Assembly: GCA_022497145.1 (NCBI GenBank)
Contig: MU385855.1
Span: 310,001-374,000 of the forward strand
DNA: 64,000 nucleotides
Direction of reading: 5' to 3'
Source of the DNA: Rostrohypoxylon terebratum
Lineage: Eukaryota; Ascomycota; Sordariomycetes; Xylariales; Hypoxylaceae
Under the pieces are notes generated by a model. It was not told the origin of the DNA. It saw only the letters and a list, made by a program, of their open reading frames with translations, and made no database searches. Shown piece after piece: positions 46,516-56,890 of this stretch; within the stretch, counting starts at the first letter, position 1, and the number at the start of each line of letters is the position of its first letter. The position numbers were made by a program, and so were the translations under genes.

Positions 46516-46811
46516 TGCGTTCAAGTTCAATGTTCCCTCGATAGCCTCCCAGCTAGTACTGCGCTTCGTATGCAGTTTCGCGAATTGGATAAGGAGCAGG
46601 GGACCCAAAGGTCTAAACCACAAAGTCAGGGGTCCTTCTTCCAACTTGTCGTCGAAGAAGGTAGTAGTGGAGGGTTGCATCCATCCATGTATCTGGTTCA
46701 GCTTGAGATGCTTAGAATTAGATGAACCGGTTGCAACTGGTTCTTCTTTTTGCCCCTCACTAATCCTAACCAGGTAGGCGTCCGTGAGCTGGAATAGGGA
46801 TGGGGATAACA

Positions 46812-46862
46812 CTGGCTGGAGCTGACTGGGACTGGCTGGGACTGGCTGGGACTTGGCTGGGA
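46812..46862. repeat. 10-bp minisatellite (ACTGGCTGGG)
   Basis: Four to five copies of ACTGGCTGGG with small variations. Confidence 0.85.
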
Positions 46863-49800
46863 ACACTAACTCCGCAGTGACGGAGCAGATCCATACGATC
46901 CATACTGGCTTGGCTCCCTCGCCTTGAATCATTGCTACCATGTTGCCATATTGCCATGTAGCATAGTACTGCTGTACATGACGGTTCCATTCCCATGTTC
47001 CAACACTGTATGTCGTACGTCGCACAGCATACACGCATAACATAAGAGAATGTTATGCATATACACCTGGGCACCCTTCAGAATAATAAGACCCTTCTCG
47101 CCCGGGTACACACCTTGATCTGTTTGCAAGGTGTGTACTTGGTGCGTGCTGGTATATCCCCCATCCCATCCACCAAACCCGGGCGTCGACCTTGTACGCA
47201 TTCGAACTCGTGGGCAAAGAGGCGACAGTTCGTCCCATATGCTAATCGCCCGACAGATTTAATATTTCCACTCATTACCTCATCGCCAGTTCGTTCTCCT
47301 CAGGAGGGCAGGACATGATCGAGGTTGACCAGCATTGCCTGTTTTTTTTTTTTTGTTTTCTGCCACGGCCTTGTGCGCTGAAAAGAAATAGCGAAGCTGG
47401 CCCGCCATGTTGGGTACGTGACGCTGTACTTCTCGTCTCTGGTAAAGAAGGTATCACCTTGACGGAAATGAGTGGTCAGCAAGATACAGGACGACAGTTT
47501 CTCTGGAGCCTCGGTTACGAGTTTCTGTTCTTTGAACGATGTCTTGACATGACTTTTACCTGATCATGGAACCTCGCATGAGAGAAAGGGAATTCCCCAC
47601 ATTCATCATGAAACTGACAGCACCCTCCGTGTACATAAAGCGGCGGTGACAAACTAAAAAACAAGTTGAAGGAGAATCATTACCGAGTAAGGCAACTTGC
47701 AGACTTGTCCGCGAAATCAAGTTTATATGTAGGTAGTGAGAATGGAACATGACATAACTTGGATCATTCCCAAAACTTGTCACGCATATTAACAAAGGAA
47801 ATATTGGGGATGGAAAGTTGTGAGCGTCTCTCCAGCATTATCCAGATTTCTAAGATGTCTCTCCCACTGCCTCCTGCTCCCACGTAGTAGAGGGTCCCTG
47901 CGGGTTACCATGCAGCCAATACTCCGACGTCACACCTTATGCGACGACTTTCTTGCTGCAGAAGCGCGAGGCAGCGCCCGCTTATTCTGTGTCGCTACCC
48001 AAAGTCTCACCACAGCGCCTTTCGCAGAACTAGAGAGCCTCTTACAATTTTCAGGGTATCATGGCAAAGTAACCGAGACGCACCATTCGCCGCCATGCGC
48101 ATCCCGGGACACATGCAGCTAAATATCACGATATCGAGATTCCACTGCGTTGGGACCTCTCATATCCTCCAAATAAAGCGGTACTCGGCGCAATGAGGTT
48201 CAAAGTTGCCACACCAACTCATCCCCCCAACCCTCAGAAAGGCAATCGAATTGGCAGATTAAACATTCTGACCCGTGATATACCTTGCCAGAATGGCGCC
48301 ACCCTCCCTACCTTACGTGTGAGGCTTTAGATCTAGTCATACGGCTCCGATCAACTTAGTACCGCGTCAACCGGCCCGGACACGGGAGGGGCGCCAATCT
48401 TGGGAGGCCAGCAAAGAGGCTCGTTGGACCCTTGAAAGCTGAACTGACCCTGTTCCCCTGAGGATCAATGCAAAGACCACCGGGGCGTTAGCTGACACAA
48501 GCACAATTGTACTTCATTTTCACGCCTCATTCTCGGTGAAGGTCCGACACAGGCTTCTTTCGCTATCACTTTGAAGACTCGATTATATGATATTGGCATC
48601 ATAGAGGACAGTCATTGGGCGAACCCTTCGTTTGCTGTCGCTAGTCCCACAAGATGACACTCCGGAGAAGCAACAATAGGCGCAGTTTGCTAATGGATGT
48701 CGTGAGCCTAATGAAAAGTCTCGATGACCATGTGAAACAATGCGAAAAGTCATCTAGCAGCGCGGAATATCTTCACATGAGTTCAGCTTGAAGCAACGAA
48801 TGTCAGGAGATAACCTAGGTGATAGAAACCTCCGGATTGTAGTACAGCGTCGCGTAGACGTGGTAATTACGCGTCAACCTCTTGAAGGCGATAGCGAGAA
48901 TACCGATGTGTCACTTGATGAGAAATAAGCTCTTGTCTGCTGTCGTGCTACCTTGTCAAGTTGATGGTCTTACAGGGAGGCGGGCACGCGAGGAAATCAC
49001 CGCGTAAAGTCTGGCGGTGGCGAACAAGACCGCTGCGGTAGAGAAACATCAGTGCTTCCTCTAATTCAACTGCATACCGGAGAACTTGCCTTTTGGTCCT
49101 GTTACTATCCCGTAGTCTCTTCTTGGCTGGATGGGACAGCTTAGCACTAGGGTACTGCTGTGCTCTCTTATGATCTGTCAGATAAAGAATTTTTTAGTAT
49201 AAAATCGTCTTCGCCAGAAATAACCCGACTATCACGGTGGCCCTGGTTTCGTTCCATGGTGATAGATGATAGGAGCCCGGTTTGTCCTTTGTCCTCTACA
49301 CAAAGGAGAGAGCCATACATTTCTGGGCCCCAACGTCGTAGAGGAGCTTTCCGCTAATGCCATGTAAGTCACTCTTCCCGAGTCACGGTCGTATCCTGAG
49401 TCAGATTGATGCCGACAGGTCCCGAAGGACTTTCCTACTACTTTGACAAGAATTCCGTCGCTCTGGTTGAGACCAAAAGAATACGAGCCTGATCACGGTT
49501 AGTTTCCGAGGGTGGTAGATATTAGGATAAAGTGATGCTTTTCCTTAGCCAGATGGGCAATTGGACTGACCTATTTTGTGAAGATAAGTGCTGATACACA
49601 GGAAACAATTGTTTTTAAGTGCCACTGGTGGTGTATACCGAGAAGCTGTAAACTTGACGTTGCTGTCAAGTGTAATGGAATCTTCCTAGCAAGTCATCGT
49701 ATAGGTCAGATTCTCATAGGGGTGATTACCTATGCATAAGTCGACCGGATAATAGCCCCTGCACTTGTCTACCTACAAACTACCTAGCAGCATCATCAAT

Positions 49801-51737
49801 ATCATCATGAGAACGGGTAATCCGGCTATCAATCGCCCGAGGGGTGAGTCGAGGCGAGAACAAGATACCAGCCCGGGCTTAGCTGTCCAGGCTGGAGTTG
49901 TGCGCTGTTTATCTAAGAAAGAGAACGGTGGTCAGGAAACGAGTGCCGTTGAATTAGTTGCTGTCAATCGGGCGCCGAACCTGTGGTAGGTTATTGTAGG
50001 ACGACATCAAACCCCGAACTTATTGTAGCAACGGCACGGTCCGTTACAGACGAGCTTGATGCACATGCAAGGCCGATGCTCCGAGCACACTTAGGTAGGC
50101 GACGCCCGACGCGGTATAGGTGTTCGAACTTGTCAAACGAGATACATGAGCTGTACAGAAGGAGAGGCGCGACGGGACCCGAAAGCCCGAGATCGCGAGA
50201 AAATCACAAGAAAAGAGATGAATAAAGCAATTCGCAACACGAAATAGAAAATCACTAGTGTTTACATATCTGTTAGAATAACAAAAGTGAGTTCCATGAA
50301 AAAGGAGATGTTTGCATCGTGACGTGTGATGAGCCAAGCAGGATGAGGAAATGGAATAGAAATCAAAAACACCAAAAAGTTGAATCACCAACTTCTAATA
50401 GGCCCAACCCAGGATCTGTTGATCGGCTCCTGGCTATTGCGCCCCCGCTATTGGGTACTTCTTTGCCAACCCTTTTTCAAGGGCCCAAGGTGCAAGTGAG
50501 TGCACTCGTTGGGACTCGAACCCTAAACCACCCGTTTCAGAGCAGTTGTTAGGACAGGAACGAGGAGGTGTCTGTGGAAACATACACCTTGACCATCGGA
50601 ACGTTACGGTCAAGCTGTTAGGATCCGCCGATGGAAATATGGTACAGTATTGGGCTATTTAACCTTCACTTCAGAATTGACTGATCACCTGACAACAGAC
50701 AGTGTGGTCAGTGACGAGCGAATGTGATAAGAACGCGACGCGACGCTCGTGATATCGACTAGGTACTCCGTACCTATACCTACTACCTAGTAGTATTCTA
50801 CTGGTAGATTGGCTCCCTTATTACATAGCCTAGGAACTACATACACTATATGTCGTTGCTATACGGAACAATCCACGCATTTTATTGACCTAGAATCACC
50901 TTGACCATAACAAATAGAACATTGCTAGATTCCTGGGGATCGTTACGATATTATACACGAACTCCTACCATGCTACCCAATGACCCCCTGACACTCGATC
51001 GGTTCATCATCCGCTGTTCGTGACGCATCGTCTATTATCTGGGGCTGTATATCGCGATCGAAGCACGATCGTTTCTAATACGAAAGAATGGTCTGAAGGC
51101 TGCTGCTACTGATACCCATGGGTGCTACTTAACAAGGCTAGCATACTAACTCACCTTCACATCCATACCCATCCATATAACCGCACTACTTTCAACTCCT
51201 TAAACTCTTGAATAGCGGAAATCAAGGCCTAAGGGTACTGCAGGGAGTCGTCCTGATGACTCTCCAACTACGAATCACACAAATCACCAAACAGATCAAG
51301 GCCACTTATTCTTTAAATGCGTTGTTTTATTGTCTTAAAAGAGGTAGTGACATCCTGGCTCTCATCTTGAGTGCTGGAGCTCTCCTCTGCAGCAAAACGT
51401 GGGGTATTGGTGGTAGAGAACGATGCTCATAGCAGAAGAAATAAATAAGAAAAAAAGGGCGAGTAGGTAGGTAGGTGTGCGTATGCGAGTGTGGGTGTGA
51501 GTGTGAGTGTCAAAGGATAAGACCTAAATGCAGGAACCACCTGCTACAGTAAATGCCATTGAACACCGGGCCTGGGATACTGCCAATCCGATCCCTACTC
51601 CTTTTCCGGGTCTCTCTCAAACGGGATACTCCTCCTTTTCCATTCCCCCTGACGATCCAAAAAACCAGCCCGTGGACTCCCCAACGCAGCCTTTTTTTGA
51701 GATCCAAAGTCGGTCGTTACGGGCCGTAAAGATGTTC

Positions 51738-54700
51738 CTAATTTCTCTTAAATAGCCGTTTCGTGCCGCCGACCTTACCCATCTCGCCAAATTTCGTGTC
51801 AAGTCGTTGCTCTGGAGGTATCCGATCGCCGCTAGCTATGCGGACTTTTTCTTTGACGCTCTCTACCCAAGCTCGGCTCTCGTCACTCATATCTACCTTC
51901 CTTCCCTTCGGGCCGGCCAACCCAAGTGAGCTATCTTCCTCGTCCCAATCTACGCGCGATGATGACCGTGACCTTGCCGATGTCTGAGAGGATGGTGAGT
52001 CAGCCCCTTGCTCTGCAGAAAATGGTGTTTTTGGACGCTTTGGGGCCCCCTCTTCACCCAGACTCTTCCTAGTTTTCCGGACCATAAGGGGGGTAGGGGT
52101 ATTAGGGGAATCCATCGCTGAGCCAGGCCTACTAGACGGGCTTGATCCTAAGCCGCTTGGAACAGTCGGTAGATCTCTAATATCCACCTTCCCTTCGCCT
52201 TTAGAACGCGAGCTATGATGCACCGCATACTCTCGTAGGTATTCTCCCAAATCAGCCCATCCACCACCAATTCGAACCATCACTCTCTCGCCTTTTTCTC
52301 CGACGCAACGGATAAGCAATTTGAGTGGAGGTTCGCCTGTAGAACGTGACAAATGGTAAACCCTAATTCCTTGGCTGCTCTTTGTCCTCGCCCGTGAATC
52401 TCTCACTGGTGCTAACATGAAGGAGGGGGTTCCGCTGCGGGAGAACGAGGTACCGGATCGCGCGGATAAACTGGAATTGCTGCGACGCGCAAAGTCTGAG
52501 GCTCTAGATTTCGGCCGAGAAGGGAGCTGGAGGTCTGGCGGATTCAGGTTGACAGCAGGTGTTCTCTTGATCCGGATCTTAGCCGGGATAGATTCGAGAA
52601 TATCGCTAATTTGCTGATGGAGGTGTTCATCTTCGCTAATAGAGCTGACCGTACTCATGCGGCTCGGGCTGCCGGCCTGGCTCTCGAATTCGAACGAAGC
52701 GTCGGGATCGAAAATCTCGGGGGGCTCAAGCGGGCTTCGAGGTGGACTGCTACCTAATTCTATGCCGGCATCTGGCAATGAAGCTATTTCTGGGACATCC
52801 TTGAATGTGACCGATGTAGATCGGGTTTTGTATCGTAAAGGTGGAGAGCTAGGTGGACTGATGTTATCGCTCGAGAATGGCTCGTCGGGGTCCGCTAAAC
52901 GCGGCAGATCAGGCTCCATAGACCCCTCTCTAAACAGTACACTATCTGAATTACCGAGGAAGCCATTGGCAGTACCATGTATGACAGTAGACGCCATGGA
53001 TTGGTTGCTGGATTTGTGATTAACAAAGCGGGCAGGAGGCAACTCGAGCTCTTCCCCTTCTCCCTCCCCTTCTTCATCTACAGGCTCTAGAACGGACGGC
53101 TCCAATACCGAAGATTCGTACTCATCAAAAACTGGTTCCCTCTCATCATTTACCTCTGACTTCTTATGTTCCGGGGGAGGACTACGGATGATATTTCGAT
53201 CAACTTCGCCTAAAACGGGACTAGTCCGAGGACTTTCGGATGCCTTATCGTGGGTCTGGCTACGAGGCTGCTTAGTCGGACGAGACAAACGTGGAAAATC
53301 GGGCAACACGCTCATTGACTTATGGGCTGTCCTTTTCGAAGGTTCAGGCCGTCTTTCACTAGTACTATCGAGATTCAGGCCGGAGCCCTTGACTTTGATT
53401 CCTGAGTCGATATCGCGTTGATGGGATGGAGCATGGGATTTCATCGCGACAGGTTTCGACGATGCAGCAGGCCTTCCCTTCGGAAGCTCAGGACTATTGT
53501 CCATACCCTTGGCAGGCCTTGGGTCGGGAGAACAATCGGACGGTGTCGGGGGCGAGGCACATTGATCGAAGTCAGACAATTCTGGCGAATCCTTGGTTGG
53601 GCTCGGACCTTCGACATGAATTTTTGGACGCGGGGTTTCTGGCTCGGTTCGGATAGATACGTCCTTAGGTGACACCTCAGGTAGGCTGCTCCTCTCACCT
53701 GCCAAAACCTTGCGTTCCGCAGTCGCTTCCCATATCGCATAACTACGCTCAATTTGTTCCATCTGGTCAAGCCACTCATCTGGCAAAGTGTCCATCGATC
53801 CTTCTAACGTGTCGAGCATGTAGTCTAAAGCCCGACCAGGCTTGGTCACTTTCTGCTGTATGACGCGTTTTATTATATCGAATTCTTTCCTCGAAAGGCT
53901 AGGCGCGTTATCCCGTCCGGTCGCTCGCGTGGGGCTTGATTCTGGCGATTCGATCGCGTTCCACCCGGAGCGTAACGCGACTTCTGCATCCGCGATCATA
54001 ACCATCAGAGATGGAACCTTTCGCAGAATAAGCAGTCGCGTGGACCACGTGTTTAGAAATCTTGTCAATCTAGACAAGTTAGGCAAAGCCTGGACTGTGA
54101 TGGCAGTGACAACCGCAGTCAAATCTTCCATCTTCGCGAACATGGAGGTAGACACGACAGAGCACCCGCCATCGGAAAAGGCGGGGCTGGTAGGTCGCGA
54201 AAGCGGCAAGATGTGGTGGTGTAAAACTTGGCTCTTGATCTCTTCTAGATCTAGTTCGTCTAACTCTTGTTGTATCTTTTCGACTCGTTTCTCGTAACGG
54301 TCGACGTCGGCAACGCGCAAGCTGCCAAGATAATCGGTATCATACGGGAGGTTGGATTGGGGCGATTTGCCATTGCCCTCACCTCCTGATGGTTCGGGTT
54401 CGAATAGTTTCCTCTTCTTAGCAGGGGGCATCTCAAACCCCGTAGAGCCATTGCCCTTCTGCCAAGTCCAGCTGGAAAGCTCTTCGAGCCAGTCGCGTAT
54501 TTTTTTCGAAGCAATCGCGGTTCGCATCGCAAACGCCTGCTCGGAGGCGGAGGCCTTGTCCATACATGCTTTCAAAGCTCCGGTGGGGGATCGGAGAGCA
54601 TCGACGGCGGAATTGGGCGAAAGTTGGGATAGTAGGTCATCACCTAGTCGTTGATGACGAGAAGGCGACGGCGAACTCGTGCGCAAGTAGGATCGTCGAA

Positions 54701-54749
54701 CCGCGCTCCGGGAGCCGGTAGGCGTGGCCACGCGTTTTGGGTCGGCCAT
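51738..54749 (-). CDS. GAS2/GAR-domain protein (probable microtubule-associated)
   Basis: An intron-free gene of 1003 residues. Near the C-terminus (about 805-845) lies PLKLLIRCVGEKGERVMVRIGGGWADLGEYL, a GAS2-related (GAR) domain; in animals this domain binds microtubules. The N-terminal third (about 40-345) is a helical region with DALRSPTGALKACMDKASASEQ, ADVDRYEKRVEKIQQELDELDLEE and LPNLSRLTRFLNTWSTRLLILRK, probably coiled coil. The middle (about 350-800) is Ser/Pro/Glu-rich and disordered; KKRKLF and KRPKTP basic clusters could serve nuclear import. The start at 54749 follows a stop-rich leader and begins MADPKRVATPTGSRS. Filamentous fungi keep proteins of this layout; the microtubule role is inferred from the domain only. 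Confidence 0.88.
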   Translation of the reverse strand: MADPKRVATPTGSRSAVRRSYLRTSSPSPSRHQRLGDDLLSQLSPNSAVDALRSPTGALKACMDKASASEQAFAMRTAIASKKIRDWLEELSSWTWQKGNGSTGFEMPPAKKRKLFEPEPSGGEGNGKSPQSNLPYDTDYLGSLRVADVDRYEKRVEKIQQELDELDLEEIKSQVLHHHILPLSRPTSPAFSDGGCSVVSTSMFAKMEDLTAVVTAITVQALPNLSRLTRFLNTWSTRLLILRKVPSLMVMIADAEVALRSGWNAIESPESSPTRATGRDNAPSLSRKEFDIIKRVIQQKVTKPGRALDYMLDTLEGSMDTLPDEWLDQMEQIERSYAIWEATAERKVLAGERSSLPEVSPKDVSIRTEPETPRPKIHVEGPSPTKDSPELSDFDQCASPPTPSDCSPDPRPAKGMDNSPELPKGRPAASSKPVAMKSHAPSHQRDIDSGIKVKGSGLNLDSTSERRPEPSKRTAHKSMSVLPDFPRLSRPTKQPRSQTHDKASESPRTSPVLGEVDRNIIRSPPPEHKKSEVNDEREPVFDEYESSVLEPSVLEPVDEEGEGEGEELELPPARFVNHKSSNQSMASTVIHGTANGFLGNSDSVLFREGSMEPDLPRLADPDEPFSSDNISPPSSPPLRYKTRSTSVTFKDVPEIASLPDAGIELGSSPPRSPLEPPEIFDPDASFEFESQAGSPSRMSTVSSISEDEHLHQQISDILESIPAKIRIKRTPAVNLNPPDLQLPSRPKSRASDFARRSNSSLSARSGTSFSRSGTPSFMLAPVRDSRARTKSSQGIRVYHLSRSTGEPPLKLLIRCVGEKGERVMVRIGGGWADLGEYLREYAVHHSSRSKGEGKVDIRDLPTVPSGLGSSPSSRPGSAMDSPNTPTPLMVRKTRKSLGEEGAPKRPKTPFSAEQGADSPSSQTSARSRSSSRVDWDEEDSSLGLAGPKGRKVDMSDESRAWVESVKEKVRIASGDRIPPEQRLDTKFGEMGKVGGTKRLFKRN

Positions 54750-55750
54750 TGTTGTTGGTTGCTGTGTTGGTTAGTATCCGGAAATGTGTCTCTGGCGCAG
54801 CCTTCTGAACAGGCATTTCCAGTTCAGATATGACCTGTCGACACGATGGGTTGGGATGTGAGATTTTTTAGATTCGGTCCTCCATAACGGGGAACGATGG
54901 TTTGGTTTGTCGGTTAGATGGTTTGGATACTCTCGTCCCTTCTCACTTTCTCTCTCTTCCTAATTGGCGCCTAAACACCTGAGCACCTTCGCTTTCTTCC
55001 TGTGAGCTTGTCCTCCCAACTTGAGACAAAGCAAGGGCGATGTCGGGCAAGTCGTCGCGATTCTGGAAGATGGGCGGTAGTTCAAAGAAGGGTCTCAGTT
55101 TCTCCGGTCACCTGCAGCAGTCGGGAACCTTGGAACCTTGGGAAAAAGAGCGAAGGTGGATATAGGTGGATAGAGATCAATCTAGTGTTTGGCTGATCAC
55201 TCTTGGTGACGTGTGTGACAGTGGATAAAAATGATATGCGCGACGTGTATTGCGCTGAGTGTTCCCTTCCTTTCCGTTGATTTTTATTCAAAGAGCGACA
55301 AGTAATTAAGCTGTAGTGTATGTAGGGTATACGTCACGTAGCATACATTGGAGAACAAGTAAAAAAAGAAGAATTATGAAAGTATCAATTAGGCGTAAGT
55401 GCAGGGAACTGGTTCAGTGAAGAACCAAAATGATAGACAATACAACTCAATAGGTGAGCACGGCCGCAGCCGATGAGAAAGGGACAAAAGGAGAAAAGAA
55501 TGAAAGAAAATGTGTCTATCTGACTGTAGTCGTGGGGAAGTAAAAAAAATGAATACGGAAATAGAAGTAACGATCCGTGGATGACAACAAGACGATGTGT
55601 ACCTTCTACTGGGACGGGTTTCATGAGAAACCACTATCCGGTGCTAGCTAATCTTGGCTTTGTTTGCTCGCGCAGCAGCTGCACCGGGAGGATCCTCCAG
55701 TAGCGTACCTCCAGAGTCCACCAGCAAGCACATCAGCAAGCATCAGCAGG

Positions 55751-55778
55751 GGAAACCTTGGGAAACCTTGGGAACCTT
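55751..55778. repeat. 10-bp tandem repeat (GGAAACCTTG)
   Basis: Two exact copies and a third shortened one, next to a CAGCAAGCAT-type tandem (about 55721-55750). Confidence 0.8.
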
Positions 55779-56290
55779 AATTACCTGGTAGGTAGCCCTG
55801 GAGGTAGCAAGCCGCCCGTAGTAACCAGTAGCAACCAGCGGTTATGTAGTAGTACTTCCCAATTAAATTCATTAAAAGGTCGCAACAGCGATCCAATGCA
55901 ATTTCATTCGCCCGTCATACCGGAACCCTGTCCGTTTTTTCCACTCTTTGCACCGCCTCAGCCTCTTATTAATGAGTTTCCAACCTTCAACTTTCCACTT
56001 CATAACTCTTCACTTGCGTATAAACTCCGCAAACTCAACCACCATTTTGTCCATTCTGAGTAATAATAGCCTATGAGCTTTTAAACCCGACACTGGATCA
56101 CTCCGCCCATATTTCCAACATCTCATAATATTACCTATGTTCCAGTTATTCAAATTGTATATCTGTTACATGGCTAGGTGGGTAAGCATAGAAGAGGTGA
56201 GAGAAGTGTGAGGGGTTTATGAAAAAGAAAGTCTCAGTCTATTCAAACGGCACGTCGGCACCCGGTCAAAGCTGAACCAATGATCCAATC

Positions 56291-56326
56291 TAAATAAGAG
56301 CCTCTTCCGCCACGAGGCTCTATTTA
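56291..56326. repeat. Stem-loop, 8+5 bp stem with one bulge
   Basis: TAAATAAGAGCCTC pairs with GAGGCTCTATTTA, leaving a 9-nt loop and one bulged A. It lies about 565 bp beyond the FarB-like stop codon on that gene's strand; it could be in the 3' untranslated region, or a small repeat. Confidence 0.7.
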
Positions 56327-56890
56327 AGACAAACCATGCTTTTCCCACGCACGGAGTCCCGGGTCTAGTGTAGTCGATCAATTAGGGTAAATGGAGTGCC
56401 AATATCACATGGACATCCGAATTCCTGGGTCAATTACGAATCCCACTTTACCAGACCGGATCCGAGTCAAAGACAAGAGAAGCACATCAAACACGTCAAA
56501 CACCTCGTAGCAAGAAGCTGAGATCATCGCCTGGCCAATATCTCTCTCATTCGTCCCCTAAACACCTATCCTATCCAATGTCTATATCAAATCAAAGCCT
56601 AACTTGCCCCCTATTCCATACTCATAACGGGGTATAGAAACCAGAAAAAAACAATAAAAAAGGAAGTAAAATCATAAATCCACCCCTTAATTAAATAGAA
56701 TAAAATAACTTTTTAACCACGCACCCAACACCTCAACCCACGAAAAAAAAAAATCCGGAGACGCCCCATATCTATGAGTCCAGAACGATGAACTGCCAAC
56801 ACCAATGAAGCCTTATCCAAAGAACCCCGTCGTAAGCGAAGGTAAATCCTCATAACACCTCGTTCATAAGCATAAGTTTGAAGTCATGTC

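Larger units (their letters stand above)
45629..51737. other. 6.1-kb gene-poor stretch
   Basis: The largest gap. It contains a CCTAGG cluster (45760-45779), several minisatellites (46221-46254, 46310-46343, 46483-46515, 46812-46862), a run of T near 47341, a Pol III B-box-like word on minus (50512-50522), and a GTAGG/GTGAGT run near 51460-51510. A 213-codon minus frame (46402-47043) overlaps the minisatellites and looks fortuitous. I found no spliced gene with a recognisable product. Confidence 0.5.
54750..56890. other. 2.1-kb intergenic stretch
   Basis: The left part should be the promoter of the GAR gene; the right part the 3' region of the FarB-like gene. It contains a GGAAACCTTG tandem (55751-55778) and a strong hairpin (56291-56326). 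No gene seen. Confidence 0.5.

Noticed and set aside
46402..47043. 213-codon minus-strand open frame
   Set aside because: It reads across two minisatellites, has no domain, composition or splice cues, and overlaps equally open frames on the other strand.
50480..50600. Possible tRNA gene on minus around the B-box word
   Set aside because: No complementary 5' acceptor strand, no anticodon arm, and one mismatch in the T stem.
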